A DNA stretch of 64,000 nucleotides from Staphylococcus pragensis (GCF_004785665.1 NZ_SRPJ01000007.1:1-64000), one strand, 5' to 3'; positions 10,765-20,472 are shown, counted from the first letter of the stretch. Translations and numbers: made by a program. Notes: a model not told the origin generated them from the letters alone.

Positions 10765-11832
10765 ATGAAGGTATTGAAGGGTATAGTAGTGATTATCTAT
10801 ATCATCCTCGGTACATCGCTTGGGATTCTGTTAATACCCGAGATACTCCATGATTTAAATATAAAGAATCATCCTATTTTAACGAATTACTACGTCGATG
10901 GTTTCATAGGCATCGTGTTGTTTTTCTTAATATTTGGTTTGTTTATAAATAAAGTAACTAAAACATTAAAAAATGTAGAACAATGGATTCTACAACGAAG
11001 TGCAGTTGAAATATTATTTGCAACGCTTGGTCTTATTATCGGTTTATTCATCTCAGTGATGGCGTCTTTCATACTTGAAATGATTGGCAATTCCATTTTA
11101 AATCATTTAGTGCCGATCATTATTACACTACTATTATGTTACTTAGGTTTCCAATTTGGTTTGAAAAAGCGCGACGAAATGCTTATGTTTTTACCAGAGA
11201 ATATGGCACGTTCAATGTCTAAAAATAATGTCAGTGCGATACCTAAATTATTAGATACAAGTGCAATTATCGATGGTCGTATTCTAGATGTTATCCGTTG
11301 TGGATTTATTGATGGGGAGATTCTTATACCTCAAGGCGTGATTAATGAGCTTCAAGTGGTAGCTGACGCTAATGACAGTGTGAAACGTGAAAAGGGCCAA
11401 CGTGGTTTGGATATTTTAAATAAATTATACGACTCGGATTATCCCACGCGCGTTATTCATCCTCAAAAATCACATAGTGATATCGATGAGTTATTAGTGG
11501 AATTGGCGCAATCTTACCATGCGCATGTCATTACGACAGATTTTAATTTAAATAAAGTATGTCATGTACAAGGGATTAAAGCGTTAAACGTGAATGATTT
11601 ATCTGAGGCAATTAAACCGAATGTGCATCAAGGCGATCATATTAACATCTTATTAACTAAGATGGGTAAAGAACCGGGTCAAGGTGTAGGTTATCTCGAT
11701 GACGGTACAATGGTGGTTGTAGACAATGCGAAGCAACTTGTGGGTAAACAAGTAGAATTAGAAGTCATCAGTTTATTGCAAACGTCATCTGGACGTATTA
11801 TTTTTGCTAAAAAATTAGGTGACGTTAATTAG
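10765..11832 (+). CDS. PIN/TRAM-domain membrane protein (YacL family)
   Basis: A 355-aa protein with four predicted N-terminal membrane helices (about residues 1-140), a PIN nuclease-like domain (about 155-285; LLDTSAIIDGRI and ITTDFNLNKV hold the conserved acidic residues), and a C-terminal TRAM domain (about 290-350). PIN-TRAM proteins are thought to act on RNA, but the role of this family is unsettled. I chose the ATG at 10765 after AAGAGGTGAG. It is downstream of radA as in Bacillus. The stop lies at the foot of the structured element that follows. Confidence 0.9.
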   Translation: MKVLKGIVVIIYIILGTSLGILLIPEILHDLNIKNHPILTNYYVDGFIGIVLFFLIFGLFINKVTKTLKNVEQWILQRSAVEILFATLGLIIGLFISVMASFILEMIGNSILNHLVPIIITLLLCYLGFQFGLKKRDEMLMFLPENMARSMSKNNVSAIPKLLDTSAIIDGRILDVIRCGFIDGEILIPQGVINELQVVADANDSVKREKGQRGLDILNKLYDSDYPTRVIHPQKSHSDIDELLVELAQSYHAHVITTDFNLNKVCHVQGIKALNVNDLSEAIKPNVHQGDHINILLTKMGKEPGQGVGYLDDGTMVVVDNAKQLVGKQVELEVISLLQTSSGRIIFAKKLGDVN

Positions 11833-11960
11833 AGTGGCTAAGTGAGTGAGCGATGATATTATACAACTAGCATGAAATACATGCGAAATGGATGAGGTAG
11901 CAGAATCGTTAGAGACGCATGGGTTTCATGTGGAACGCTAGCTGTTTAGGGCACTCTTTT
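11831..11960 (+). ncRNA. candidate structured RNA in the yacL-gltX gap
   Basis: AGAGTG (11831-11836) pairs with CACTCT (11952-11957) and closes a domain. Inside it CTAGC (11867-11871) pairs with GCTAG (11937-11941), CATGAAA (11871-11877) with TTTCATG (11924-11930), and ATGCG (11881-11885) with CGCAT (11916-11920). A 30-nt loop (11886-11915) and internal loops are left. Four nested helices in 127 nt are more than expected by chance. T residues follow the last arm. It may be a 3'-UTR element, an sRNA or a leader. I match it to no known class. Confidence 0.45.
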
Positions 11961-11999
11961 CAAAAATAAAAAATGCTGTATACGGAGATGACGTGAGAC

Positions 12000-12122
12000 T
12001 TATCAAAGTGTTGATTTAGTGCTACAATAGTGTAGAAATGTGACGTTTTATCTAAGTATAGAGTGGGTGAGGAAAGTTATTCAAAAACGCGTCTTTATAG
12101 ATAGTTTGGGATAGCTTTTTTC
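12000..12122 (+). promoter_or_regulatory. gltX promoter and leader attenuator
   Basis: TTATCA (12000-12005) and TACAAT (12023-12028) are 17 bp apart. About 45 nt downstream, AAGTTATTC (around 12074-12082) pairs along 9 bp (two wobbles) with GGATAGCTT (around 12109-12117), followed by a T run. This is an intrinsic terminator inside the 5' leader, about 95 nt before the gltX start, and suggests premature termination control. Preceding sequence TATCTAAGTATAGAGTGG resembles the entry into the antiterminator of the cysE T-box but lacks the T-box core. Confidence 0.55.
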
Positions 12123-12215
12123 TAATGGAAGAAGATGTTTCTGAGGTGCCTATAGTGTGCCCTGTGGTTAGATGAACCGTGATTGATTAATGAATAATTA
12201 TTAGGAGTGAATATA

Positions 12216-13670
12216 ATGAGTGAACGCGTAAGAGTTAGATATGCGCCGAGTCCAACTGGATATTTGCATATTGGTAATGCGAGAACGGCATTGTTTAACT
12301 ATTTATTTGCTAAGCATTATGATGGAGATTTCGTAGTGCGTATTGAGGATACTGATAGTAAACGTAACCTTAAAGATGGCGAAGCTTCTCAGTTTGAGAA
12401 CTTAAAATGGTTAGGTTTAGATTGGGATGAATCAGTGGATAAAGATAATGGCTATGGTCCATATCGTCAATCTGAACGTGGTGATATTTATAATCCACTT
12501 ATTCAACAATTGTTAGATGAAGACAAAGCTTATAAATGTTATATGACTGAAGATGAGCTTGAAAAAGAACGTGAAGAGCAAATCGCGCGTGGTGAGATGC
12601 CACGTTATGGTGGTAAACATGCGCACTTAACAGAAGAAGAGCGCCAACAATTTGAAGCGGAAGGTCGTAAACCATCAATCCGATTCCGTGTACCACAAGA
12701 TAAAACTTACACGTTTAATGATATGGTTAAAGGCGAAATTTCATTTGATTCTAATAATATTGGCGACTGGGTTATCGTGAAGAAAGATGGTATTCCTACT
12801 TATAACTTTGCTGTAGCAGTCGATGATCATTACATGGAAATTTCAGATGTTATTCGCGGTGATGACCATGTATCTAACACACCTAAACAATTAATGATTT
12901 ATGAAGCATTTGTTTGGGAACCACCTCGCTTCGGTCATATGTCATTAATCGTTAATGAAGAGCGTAAGAAATTAAGTAAACGTGATGGTCAAATTTTACA
13001 ATTCATCGAGCAATACCGTGATTTAGGTTATTTACCTGAAGCGTTATTTAACTTCATTACATTATTAGGTTGGTCTCCTGAAGGCGAAGAAGAAATCTTC
13101 TCTAAAGAAGAATTTATTAAGATTTTTGATGAAAAACGTCTTTCTAAATCACCAGCAATGTTTGATAGACAAAAACTTGCTTGGGTTAACAACCAATATA
13201 TGAAAGAGAAAGATAACGAAACAGTATTTGAACTTGCTTTACCTCATTTAATTAAAGCAAACTTAATTTCTGCTGAACCTAATGAAGAAGAAAAAGAATG
13301 GGGCCGTAAACTTATTGCACTTTACCAAAAAGAAATGAGTTATGCCGGCGAAATCGTACCATTATCAGAAATGTTCTTTAAAGAAATGCCTGAATTAGGT
13401 GAAGAAGAACAAGAAGTACTTAATGGTGAACAAGTACCTGAATTAATGTCTCATTTATATGGTAAATTAGAAGCATTAGAACCATTTGAAGCTGCAGAGA
13501 TTAAGAAGACAATTAAAGAAGTTCAAAAAGAAACTGGCATTAAAGGTAAACAACTATTTATGCCAATTCGTGTAGCTGTTACTGGTCAAATGCATGGTCC
13601 TGAATTACCAAATACTATCGAAGTATTAGGTAGAGACAAAGTGTTATCACGCTTGAAAAAACACGTTTAA
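12216..13670 (+). CDS. gltX: glutamyl-tRNA synthetase
   Basis: A 484-aa class Ib synthetase that charges tRNA-Glu, and in Firmicutes usually also tRNA-Gln before amidation. The HIGH motif is in [14 protein letters not shown] near the N-terminus and the KMSKS motif is KLSKRDG near residue 245, with an all-alpha anticodon domain at the C-terminus. Start is the ATG at 12216 after TTAGGAGTGA. It has its own promoter and leader. In Bacillus ispD and ispF sit just upstream; here that gap holds only RNA-like structure, consistent with staphylococci using the mevalonate route. Confidence 0.97.
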   Translation: MSERVRVRYAPSPTGYLHIGNARTALFNYLFAKHYDGDFVVRIEDTDSKRNLKDGEASQFENLKWLGLDWDESVDKDNGYGPYRQSERGDIYNPLIQQLLDEDKAYKCYMTEDELEKEREEQIARGEMPRYGGKHAHLTEEERQQFEAEGRKPSIRFRVPQDKTYTFNDMVKGEISFDSNNIGDWVIVKKDGIPTYNFAVAVDDHYMEISDVIRGDDHVSNTPKQLMIYEAFVWEPPRFGHMSLIVNEERKKLSKRDGQILQFIEQYRDLGYLPEALFNFITLLGWSPEGEEEIFSKEEFIKIFDEKRLSKSPAMFDRQKLAWVNNQYMKEKDNETVFELALPHLIKANLISAEPNEEEKEWGRKLIALYQKEMSYAGEIVPLSEMFFKEMPELGEEEQEVLNGEQVPELMSHLYGKLEALEPFEAAEIKKTIKEVQKETGIKGKQLFMPIRVAVTGQMHGPELPNTIEVLGRDKVLSRLKKHV

Positions 13671-13751
13671 AACAAAGATTTGAACGACGGTGGATGTAGC
13701 TTTGTACTTGAAATTTTACATTAAAGCTCATATGATTAGGTTACACATGAA

Positions 13752-13982
13752 ACAAAGGATTAGTAAATATCAGATAATGTATTCAGAGAGTGTGCGGTAG
13801 CTGCGAGCACATCATTATCAATATTGAATGCACCTTTGTATTAAGAATCAATTGAATATGTAAATGAGTATGATAAAGAGACTGTCTTGATGAATAGAAG
13901 GATGGGTAATCTTTATCTAAATACAGAGTGGAACCGTGCGGTAGCGCCTCTAGCATATATGTGTTAGAGGTGCTTTTTTATT
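13752..13982 (+). promoter_or_regulatory. cysteine T-box leader of cysE-cysS
   Basis: Stem I is closed by ACAAAGG (13752-13758) and CCTTTGT (13833-13839). A TGC cysteine codon at 13829-13831, followed by A, sits on the 3' side just before the closing arm, where the specifier is expected. An AGTA motif follows the 5' arm. The T-box core AGAGTGGAACCGTGCGG (13925-13941) is recognisable and is followed by a terminator stem. Uncharged tRNA-Cys should disrupt that terminator. Confidence 0.92.
13944..13982 (+). terminator. T-box terminator hairpin
   Basis: GCGCCTCTAGCA (13944-13955) pairs with TGTTAGAGGTGC with two wobbles, followed by a run of seven T. Competes with the antiterminator of the Cys T-box. 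Confidence 0.9.
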
Positions 13983-14050
13983 AACTAAAATTTAGATTGA
14001 GTAGTCGTAATTGTGGAATTAATTACTTTTAAACTGAGGGGGAGACAGTC

Positions 14051-14692
14051 TTGATAAAAAGAATTAGAGACGATGTGAAAATGGTATTTGAACAGGACCC
14101 AGCAGCACGTACAACATTTGAAGTTATTACAACTTATGCTGGTTTGCATGCAGTATGGAGTCACTTAATTGCGCATAAATTATATAACAAAAAACGATAT
14201 GTCCTTGCTAGAATCATATCTCAAGTTTCTCGCTTCTTTACAGGAATTGAAATTCATCCTGGTGCCAAAATTGGGAAACGTTTATTTATCGACCATGGTA
14301 TGGGCGTCGTGATTGGCGAAACATGTACGATTGGCGACAATGTAACGATTTATCAAGGTGTAACACTAGGCGGTACAGGTAAAGAAAAAGGAAAACGTCA
14401 CCCAGATATAGGCGATAATGTGCTGATTGCGGCAGGTTCAAAAATATTAGGTAATATTCAAATAGATTCTAATGTTAATATTGGAGCGAATTCAGTTGTA
14501 TTACAATCTGTACCTAGTTATACAACCGTCGTTGGTATTCCAGGTCATATTGTAAAACAAGAAGGAAAACGTATAGGTAAAACATTCGATCACCGTAATT
14601 TACCGGATCCATTATATGAACAAATTAAGCAACTAGAAAAGCAACTTGAAAAAGCTAAGAACGGAGAGATTAAAGATGATTACATTATATAA
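14051..14692 (+). CDS. cysE: serine O-acetyltransferase
   Basis: A 213-aa left-handed beta-helix acetyltransferase that makes O-acetylserine, the carbon skeleton for cysteine. The hexapeptide repeat region (about 70-175) includes [18 protein letters not shown] and the catalytic histidine block [14 protein letters not shown]. It begins with TTG at 14051 after GGGGGAGA. It is under a Cys T-box and overlaps cysS by 17 nt, so cysteine synthesis and charging are co-controlled by tRNA-Cys. Confidence 0.96.
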   Translation: MIKRIRDDVKMVFEQDPAARTTFEVITTYAGLHAVWSHLIAHKLYNKKRYVLARIISQVSRFFTGIEIHPGAKIGKRLFIDHGMGVVIGETCTIGDNVTIYQGVTLGGTGKEKGKRHPDIGDNVLIAAGSKILGNIQIDSNVNIGANSVVLQSVPSYTTVVGIPGHIVKQEGKRIGKTFDHRNLPDPLYEQIKQLEKQLEKAKNGEIKDDYII

Positions 14693-16076
14693 TACATTAA
14701 CACGTCAAAAGGAGACGTTTGAGCCTATTGAACCAGGGAAGGTGAAAATGTATGTATGTGGTCCAACAGTATATAACTACATTCATATTGGTAACGCGCG
14801 TCCCGCTATTAATTATGACGTGGTACGTCGTTACTTTGAATACCAAGGCTATGAAGTCACATATGTATCAAACTTTACGGATGTAGATGATAAATTAATT
14901 AAACGCTCACAAGAGCTTAACGAGAGTGTCCCAGAAATTGCAGATAAATATATCAAAGCATTCTATGAAGATGTCGGTGCTTTAAGCGTTAAAAAAGCCT
15001 CTTCAAATCCTCGAGTAATGGACCATATGGATGAGATTATTGCATTCATTAAAGAGTTAGTAGATGAAGGGTATGCGTATGAAAGCAATGGTGACGTTTA
15101 TTTCAGAACCCGTAAATTTGATGGCTATGGTAAATTAAGTCACCAATCTATTGATGATTTAAAAGTAGGTGCCAGAATCGAAGCGGGTGAACAGAAAGAA
15201 GACGCTTTAGATTTCACTTTATGGAAAAAAGCAAAACCAGGTGAAATTAGCTGGGAAAGTCCATTTGGTGAAGGACGTCCAGGTTGGCATATTGAATGTT
15301 CAGTAATGGCTTATCATGAATTAGGTAAAACAATTGATATTCATGCTGGTGGTTCAGATTTACAATTCCCTCACCATGAAAATGAGATTGCACAATCTGA
15401 AGCACATAACCATGCGCCGTTTGCGAACTACTGGATGCACAATGGTTTCATTAATATTGATAATGAAAAAATGAGTAAATCTTTAGGTAACTTTATTTTA
15501 GTACATGACATTATTAAAGAAGTGGATCCAGACGTACTACGTTTCTTCATGATTAGTGTGCATTATAGAAGTCCAATTAACTATAACTTAGAATTAGTTA
15601 ATGCTGCGAAAAGCGGTTTAGAGCGTATTCGTAATAGTTATAAATTAATTGAAGAACGTGAATCTATCGCAACAGATATTACAGATCAGTCTGATTATAT
15701 TGAACAAATTGATGCTATTTTAGAACAATTTGAAACAGTGATGAATGATGACTTTAATACTGCCAATGCAGTAACTGCATGGTATGATTTAGCAAAACTT
15801 GCGAATAAATATGTATTAGAGAATACAACATCAACACAAGTAATTGCACGCTTTAAAGAAGTGTATCAAATCTTTAGTGATGTTCTTGGAGTACCACTTA
15901 AAGGTACAGATTCTGACATGTTGTTAGATGAAGATATTGAAAAACTTATCGAAGAACGTAATGAAGCACGCAAAAATAAAGACTTTGCTCGCGCTGATGA
16001 AATTAGAGATATGTTGAAAGAACAAAATATTATTTTAGAAGATACGCCTCAAGGTGTACGTTTTAAACGTGGTTAA
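14676..16076 (+). CDS. cysS: cysteinyl-tRNA synthetase
   Basis: A 466-aa class Ia synthetase. The HIGH motif lies in [16 protein letters not shown] (about residues 28-43), KMSKS is [11 protein letters not shown] near residue 270, and zinc ligands are in the CGPT and WHIECS segments. Start is the ATG at 14676 within the end of cysE, with GGAGAG as binding site. It ends one base before mrnC, so the operon is tightly packed. Confidence 0.97.
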   Translation: MITLYNTLTRQKETFEPIEPGKVKMYVCGPTVYNYIHIGNARPAINYDVVRRYFEYQGYEVTYVSNFTDVDDKLIKRSQELNESVPEIADKYIKAFYEDVGALSVKKASSNPRVMDHMDEIIAFIKELVDEGYAYESNGDVYFRTRKFDGYGKLSHQSIDDLKVGARIEAGEQKEDALDFTLWKKAKPGEISWESPFGEGRPGWHIECSVMAYHELGKTIDIHAGGSDLQFPHHENEIAQSEAHNHAPFANYWMHNGFINIDNEKMSKSLGNFILVHDIIKEVDPDVLRFFMISVHYRSPINYNLELVNAAKSGLERIRNSYKLIEERESIATDITDQSDYIEQIDAILEQFETVMNDDFNTANAVTAWYDLAKLANKYVLENTTSTQVIARFKEVYQIFSDVLGVPLKGTDSDMLLDEDIEKLIEERNEARKNKDFARADEIRDMLKEQNIILEDTPQGVRFKRG

Positions 16077-16077
16077 T

Positions 16078-16467
16078 ATGGATCCTAAATTATTGAACCC
16101 TTTAACATTAGCGTATATGGGCGATGCAGTATTGGATCAACATGTTCGCCGTTATATCGTATTGAAATTACAAAGTAAACCGAACCGTTTACATCAAGTG
16201 TCTAAACGTTATGTTTCTGCTAAAAGTCAGGCGCAAACATTAGAAAAGTTGATTGAAGCGCAATGGTTTACAGACGAGGAATTAGACATCGTTAAAAGAG
16301 GTCGTAATGCTAAAAGTTATACTAAAGCTAAAAATACAGACATACAAACATATCGCAAAAGTTCAGGCTTAGAAGCAGTCATAGGATTTTTATATTTAGA
16401 TTATCAAGGGGCTAGATTAGAAGCGTTGCTTGATGAAATTGTTCAATTAGTCAATGAAAGGGAGTGA
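16078..16467 (+). CDS. mrnC: Mini-ribonuclease III
   Basis: A 129-aa RNase III catalytic domain without the double-stranded RNA-binding domain, which matures 23S rRNA in Gram-positive bacteria. The signature is [16 protein letters not shown] near the N-terminus, with the second acidic cluster in [10 protein letters not shown]. Start is the ATG at 16078 one base after the cysS stop. It sits between cysS and rlmB as in Bacillus. Confidence 0.93.
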   Translation: MDPKLLNPLTLAYMGDAVLDQHVRRYIVLKLQSKPNRLHQVSKRYVSAKSQAQTLEKLIEAQWFTDEELDIVKRGRNAKSYTKAKNTDIQTYRKSSGLEAVIGFLYLDYQGARLEALLDEIVQLVNERE

Positions 16468-16472
16468 AATTA

Positions 16473-17222
16473 GTGGAAGATATCGTAATTGTCGGTAGAC
16501 ACGCTGTTAAAGAAGCGATTGTCTCTGGACATACTATCAATAAAATTTGGATACAAGAGGGCATAAGAAAACAACAAATTAATGACATATTACAAAATGC
16601 AAAAGAACAAAAATTAATTGTTCAAACAGTACCAAAATCAAAATTAGATAATTTAGCAAATGCACCTCATCAAGGGGTAGCAGCATTAATTGCACCATAT
16701 GAATATGCAGATTTTGATCAATTTGTTAAAGCGCAAAAAGAAAAAGAAGGTCTATCTACAATTGTTATTTTAGATGGGCTTGAAGACCCACATAACTTAG
16801 GTTCTATTCTAAGAACTGCAGATGCGAGTGGTGTCGACGGTGTCATCATACCTAAAAGACGATCTGTTGCCTTAACTCAAACAGTAGCAAAAGCATCAAC
16901 AGGTGCTATTCAACACGTGCCAGTCATGAGAGTGACTAACTTAGCTAAAACCATCGATGAGTTAAAAGATAATGGTTACTGGGTAGCTGGTGCTGAAGCG
17001 GATAACGCTACTGACTATCGTGAAATGGCGGCTGACATGCCACTAGCGATAGTCATTGGTAGTGAAGGTCAAGGTATGAGTCGATTAGTTAAAGATAAAT
17101 GTGATTTCTATATAAAAATACCAATGGTTGGTCATGTTAATAGCCTTAATGCATCGGTAGCAGCTAGTTTAATGATGTATGAGGTATACCGTAAAAGACA
17201 TCAACTTGGAGATAACGCATGA
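16473..17222 (+). CDS. rlmB: 23S rRNA (guanosine-2'-O-) methyltransferase RlmB
   Basis: A 249-aa SPOUT methyltransferase with an N-terminal substrate-binding domain (about 1-75) and a knotted catalytic domain. Motifs [29 protein letters not shown] and [16 protein letters not shown] are the three SpoU motifs. I preferred the GTG at 16473 because AGGGAGTG lies about 7 nt upstream; GTG at 16464 is in frame but would sit on the binding site. It shares a 4-nt ATGA overlap with the next gene. Confidence 0.93.
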   Translation: MEDIVIVGRHAVKEAIVSGHTINKIWIQEGIRKQQINDILQNAKEQKLIVQTVPKSKLDNLANAPHQGVAALIAPYEYADFDQFVKAQKEKEGLSTIVILDGLEDPHNLGSILRTADASGVDGVIIPKRRSVALTQTVAKASTGAIQHVPVMRVTNLAKTIDELKDNGYWVAGAEADNATDYREMAADMPLAIVIGSEGQGMSRLVKDKCDFYIKIPMVGHVNSLNASVAASLMMYEVYRKRHQLGDNA

Positions 17223-17746
17223 AGGATAGATATTTAATTATCGATGGCTATAATATGATAGGTCAATCTCAAGAATTGAGTAAGATTGCACGTGAGAATT
17301 TGCAAGAAGCACGTGAACAATTGCTTGATGCTATTGCCAATTATAATGCTGTTGTCGCAGATGAGATTGTATGTGTATTTGATGCTTACGAACAATCAGG
17401 TATTGAAAGAGAGTATATTTATCACGGTGTGAAGACAGTGTTTACTAAAGAAAAAGAAACTGCAGATAGCTATATCGAACGCTATGTTTATAATTTATAC
17501 AATAAGCATACAACGCATATCACAGTAGTAACGAGTGATATGAGTGAACAGCATGCGATATTTGGCGCAGGTGCCTATCGTGTGTCATCTAGAGAAATGT
17601 GGCGTGATTTGAAAGAAAATGCAATCACAGTGAGTAAGTCTTTAGATGATTTTAGTGAAAGCAAGCCGAGAACTCGAATTTCGCTATCAAATGATGTTCT
17701 AGCAGAATTTGAAAAGATTAGACGAGGTAATCATAAAAAAGATTAA
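17219..17746 (+). CDS. NYN-domain endoribonuclease (YacP/Rae1 family)
   Basis: A 175-aa protein with the PIN-like NYN fold: [11 protein letters not shown] at the N-terminus, VFDAYEQ and [10 protein letters not shown] carry the conserved acidic residues. The Bacillus homologue Rae1 is a ribosome-associated mRNA endonuclease, and the order rlmB-yacP is the same here. It starts inside the rlmB stop (ATGA) and is therefore translationally coupled. Confidence 0.9.
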   Translation: MKDRYLIIDGYNMIGQSQELSKIARENLQEAREQLLDAIANYNAVVADEIVCVFDAYEQSGIEREYIYHGVKTVFTKEKETADSYIERYVYNLYNKHTTHITVVTSDMSEQHAIFGAGAYRVSSREMWRDLKENAITVSKSLDDFSESKPRTRISLSNDVLAEFEKIRRGNHKKD

Positions 17747-17816
17747 ATATGGCTACTTGCCATTTGATATCAGTTCTTTATACACTATGTCTAATTTAAT
17801 ATGAAAGGTATAGTGT

Positions 17817-18407
17817 ATGACTCAAAATTTCAATCAACTAGAACAAGTATTCATTAACTTCCAACAAAGTCGAAATCGCTGCGAACAAGATCAATTATTT
17901 ACAACTATAGTAAGCCAATTGCACTCGAGCCTTTCAATAAAGTTTAAGCAAGCGGGTGTGTCTGCTTCGGATATTGAAGATTTAGTACAAGAATTATTGA
18001 TTAGAACATATTTGTCACTACAGACTTTTGATTTTACGTTGAACATTCCATTTGAGCACTATTTAAATTGTATGGTTCGCTCGCTTAGGAATGATTTTTG
18101 GAGAAAAAGATATGCAGAGACCAATAGAAATGAATCTCTAATCAATGAATATATTGTGAGATATAAATGGAACAAATCTTCTAACCAAACCGAAGCGTAC
18201 TGCTTAACACAAGCTCAAAATGAGGAAATACAAGAGAGTTTATTATATTTAAGTGATTTAGAAAGAAATGTAGCGCAATTAATGTTATGTGACTATTCTC
18301 CAACAGAGATAGCTAGAAAATTAAATATTAAAGATAAAGTAGTTTACAATAGTATTCAACGTTGTAAAATGAAAATGAAAGACTATTTAATCCAGCGTTA
18401 TTGCTAG
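17817..18407 (+). CDS. sigH: alternative RNA polymerase sigma factor SigH
   Basis: A 196-aa sigma-70 family protein. Region 2 is recognisable around DIEDLVQELLIRTYLSLQTF and region 4 around EIARKLNIKDKVVYNSIQRCK. The position between yacP and rpmG-secE-nusG matches staphylococcal SigH, which in S. aureus drives the com genes for DNA uptake and is normally silent. Sequence divergence from other sigma factors is high, as known for the family. An AAAGG site precedes ATG 17817. Confidence 0.9.
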   Translation: MTQNFNQLEQVFINFQQSRNRCEQDQLFTTIVSQLHSSLSIKFKQAGVSASDIEDLVQELLIRTYLSLQTFDFTLNIPFEHYLNCMVRSLRNDFWRKRYAETNRNESLINEYIVRYKWNKSSNQTEAYCLTQAQNEEIQESLLYLSDLERNVAQLMLCDYSPTEIARKLNIKDKVVYNSIQRCKMKMKDYLIQRYC

Positions 18408-18438
18408 CTAATTAGGGCAACGACACTATTACGCTAGT

Positions 18439-18468
18439 TTGACATTTCTTGTAAAATTTATGTATAGT
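18439..18468 (+). promoter_or_regulatory. rpmG-secE-nusG promoter
   Basis: TTGACA (18439-18444) and TATAGT (18463-18468) separated by 18 bp, 34 nt before the rpmG start. Confidence 0.75.
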
Positions 18469-18502
18469 ATACTGGTATTAAAATGAGTAAAGGTGAATTG
18501 TT

Positions 18503-18646
18503 GTGAAAAAAGTACCTTTAATTTGTGAAGTTTGCGGTAATAGAAATTATAATGTCCCGAAAAATGAAAATTCTGCAACGAGATTAGAATTAAAAAAATA
18601 TTGTCCAAGATGTAACGCTCATACGATTCACAAAGAATCAAAATAA
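18503..18646 (+). CDS. rpmG: 50S ribosomal protein L33 (zinc-ribbon type)
   Basis: A 47-codon gene starting with GTG at 18503. The product has two CXXC pairs (C8/C11 and C34/C37), the C+ form of L33 that binds zinc. It ends in HIHKESK-like residues typical of L33. It lies just before secE-nusG as in other Firmicutes. Genomes usually carry two or more L33 copies, some lacking the cysteines. Confidence 0.93.
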   Translation: MKKVPLICEVCGNRNYNVPKNENSATRLELKKYCPRCNAHTIHKESK

Positions 18647-18709
18647 GCTTGTTAATGCATAATATTTTAAATAGATGGCTAATCAAGGGTAAGTATGGAG
18701 GTAATTTTG

Positions 18710-18910
18710 ATGGCTAAAGATAAAGGCACAGGTAAAGAAAAAGAAAGTTTCTTCCAAGGCGTTAAAAGTGAAATGGAAAAAACAAGTTGGCCTACTAAAG
18801 AAGAACTTTTTAAATATACTGTAATCGTAGTATCTACAGTAATTTTCTTCATGGTGTTTTTCTGGTTGTTAGACGTAGGTATTGGTAATTTAATTCAATT
18901 ATTTAGATAA
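18710..18910 (+). CDS. secE: preprotein translocase subunit SecE
   Basis: A 66-aa single-pass membrane protein of the SecYEG channel. The amphipathic [19 protein letters not shown] block precedes one C-terminal membrane helix (about residues 37-58). Start is the ATG at 18710 after TGGAGGT. Followed by nusG as in nearly all bacteria. Confidence 0.95.
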   Translation: MAKDKGTGKEKESFFQGVKSEMEKTSWPTKEELFKYTVIVVSTVIFFMVFFWLLDVGIGNLIQLFR

Positions 18911-19001
18911 GAGTTATAATTAAAGATAAGTTTATTGACAGAGTAATTTTAAGTATAAAGACTGAAAGGTTTATTTACAGTCTGAGAGAAGGAGTGACAA
19001 C

Positions 19002-19550
19002 ATGTCTGAAGAAGTCGGCGCAAAGCGTTGGTATGCCGTGCATACGTATTCTGGATATGAAAATAAAGTTAAAAAGAATTTAGAAAAAAGAGTAGAATCA
19101 ATGAATATGACAGAGCAAATTTTTAGAGTTGTCATACCTGAAGAGGAAGAAACACAAGTTAAAGATGGAAAAGCTAAAAAACAAGTTAAGAAAACATTTC
19201 CTGGTTATGTATTAGTAGAACTAGTGATGACAGACGAGTCATGGTACGTTGTTCGTAATACTCCAGGTGTAACTGGTTTCGTTGGTTCAGCAGGTGCTGG
19301 TTCTAAGCCTAATCCATTACTTCCAGAAGAAATGAGATTCATTTTAAAACAAATGGGTCTGAAAGAAAAAACAATCGATGTCGAATTAGACATTGGTGAA
19401 CAAGTTCGTATTAAATCTGGTCCTTTCGCTAATCAAGTAGGCGAAGTACAAGAAATTGAACCTGACAAATTTAAATTGACTGTATTAGTTGATATGTTCG
19501 GTAGAGAAACACCAGTTGAAGTTGAATTTGATCAAGTTGAAAAATTATAA
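19002..19550 (+). CDS. nusG: transcription elongation factor NusG
   Basis: A 182-aa factor with the NGN domain (RWYAVHTYSGYENKV at the N-terminus) that binds RNA polymerase and a C-terminal KOW domain (IGEQVRIKSGPFANQVGEV). It modulates pausing, termination and coupling to translation. ATG at 19002 after GGAGTG. Confidence 0.97.
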   Translation: MSEEVGAKRWYAVHTYSGYENKVKKNLEKRVESMNMTEQIFRVVIPEEEETQVKDGKAKKQVKKTFPGYVLVELVMTDESWYVVRNTPGVTGFVGSAGAGSKPNPLLPEEMRFILKQMGLKEKTIDVELDIGEQVRIKSGPFANQVGEVQEIEPDKFKLTVLVDMFGRETPVEVEFDQVEKL

Positions 19551-19614
19551 AATTTAATCAGAAGAAAAAAGACACTGAAAAATAAAGTCTCTTAAAAAAG
19601 ATGAAATTTTACTA

Positions 19615-19644
19615 TTGATTTTTAAGTGAGTTCAGTGTTAAAAT
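19615..19644 (+). promoter_or_regulatory. rplK-rplA promoter
   Basis: TTGATT (19615-19620) and TAAAAT (19639-19644) with an 18-bp spacer. Transcription would start just before the TGTGGTC arm of the rplK leader hairpin. Confidence 0.55.
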
Positions 19645-19645
19645 A

Positions 19646-19730
19646 ATGTGGTCGCGTTTTTAGAACGCTCATTTCGTCACGAAATGTTTATGAGTGGGAG
19701 GGCAAAACTGAGCCCTGTGACCACATCACG
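19646..19730 (+). promoter_or_regulatory. rplK leader, candidate L1 protein binding site
   Basis: TGTGGTC near 19647 pairs with GACCACA near 19721, closing a leader hairpin. Inside it is GTGGGAGGGC followed by GCCC. A GTGGGAGG motif also occurs in the rplA leader. L1 is known to repress its operon by binding a leader that mimics its 23S rRNA site. Confidence 0.55.
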
Positions 19731-19750
19731 ATATCAAGGAGGTGCACATC

Positions 19751-20173
19751 GTGGCTAAAAAAGTAGAAAAAGTAGTTAAATTACAAATTCCTGCAGGTAA
19801 AGCGAACCCAGCACCACCAGTTGGTCCAGCATTAGGTCAAGCAGGTGTGAACATCATGGGATTCTGTAAAGAATTCAACGCACGTACGCAAGAACAAGCA
19901 GGTTTAATCATTCCGGTAGAAATCAGTGTATATGAAGACCGTTCATTTACATTCATTACTAAAACTCCACCGGCTCCAGTACTACTTAAAAAAGCAGCTG
20001 GCGTAGAAAAAGGTTCTGGTGAACCTAACAAAACTAAAGTTGCTACAGTAACTAAAGATCAAGTACGTGAAATTGCACAAACTAAAATGCAAGACTTAAA
20101 CGCTGCAGACGAAGAAGCAGCTATGCGTATTATCGAAGGTACTGCACGTAGTATGGGTATCACTGTACAATAA
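19751..20173 (+). CDS. rplK: 50S ribosomal protein L11
   Basis: A 140-aa protein of the GTPase-associated centre. The N-terminal domain has [19 protein letters not shown], the thiostrepton-binding proline-rich segment. The C-terminal domain binds 23S rRNA. Start is GTG at 19751 after AAGGAGGTG; an in-frame ATG at 19742 falls inside that site. Confidence 0.97.
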   Translation: MAKKVEKVVKLQIPAGKANPAPPVGPALGQAGVNIMGFCKEFNARTQEQAGLIIPVEISVYEDRSFTFITKTPPAPVLLKKAAGVEKGSGEPNKTKVATVTKDQVREIAQTKMQDLNAADEEAAMRIIEGTARSMGITVQ

Positions 20174-20379
20174 TTTTTGAACATAAAAGTTAGATTATCG
20201 AAATAAAATTTAGAGGTTGAAGCAAAAGTTTACTTTTTAAGAGCTGTTATCGGCTCCTAGATTATAAATGCTTTTGTCCATACCTCGTTAGACGATGGCA
20301 GGTAACAGAAACGACAACCAATAATATTGTCTGTGATGAATTTTTATAAGTTTTAATACCTTAAGGTGATTTAAAACAG

Positions 20380-20468
20380 TAGATATTCATCTGTTATCTG
20401 CTCTTAACTTGTGTAATACACAAGTAAGCGTGGGAGGAAATTCCGCTAAAACCACTAAAGGAGGAACA
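20380..20468 (+). promoter_or_regulatory. rplA leader with second GTGGGAGG motif
   Basis: The 299-nt gap between rplK and rplA is long for this operon. Near its end ACTTGTG pairs with CACAAGT (around 20409-20425), then GCGTGGGAGGAAATTCCGC and ACCAC follow just before the ribosome binding site. The GTGGG/CCAC pairing and GGAGG repeat the pattern in the rplK leader. The rest of the gap (20174-20380) has several short inverted repeats but no gene. Confidence 0.45.
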
Positions 20469-20472
20469 ATAA

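Noticed and set aside
12051-12090. T-box upstream of gltX
   Set aside because: The TGGNACCRCG core is absent and no clear specifier helix could be drawn; kept only as a leader of uncertain type.
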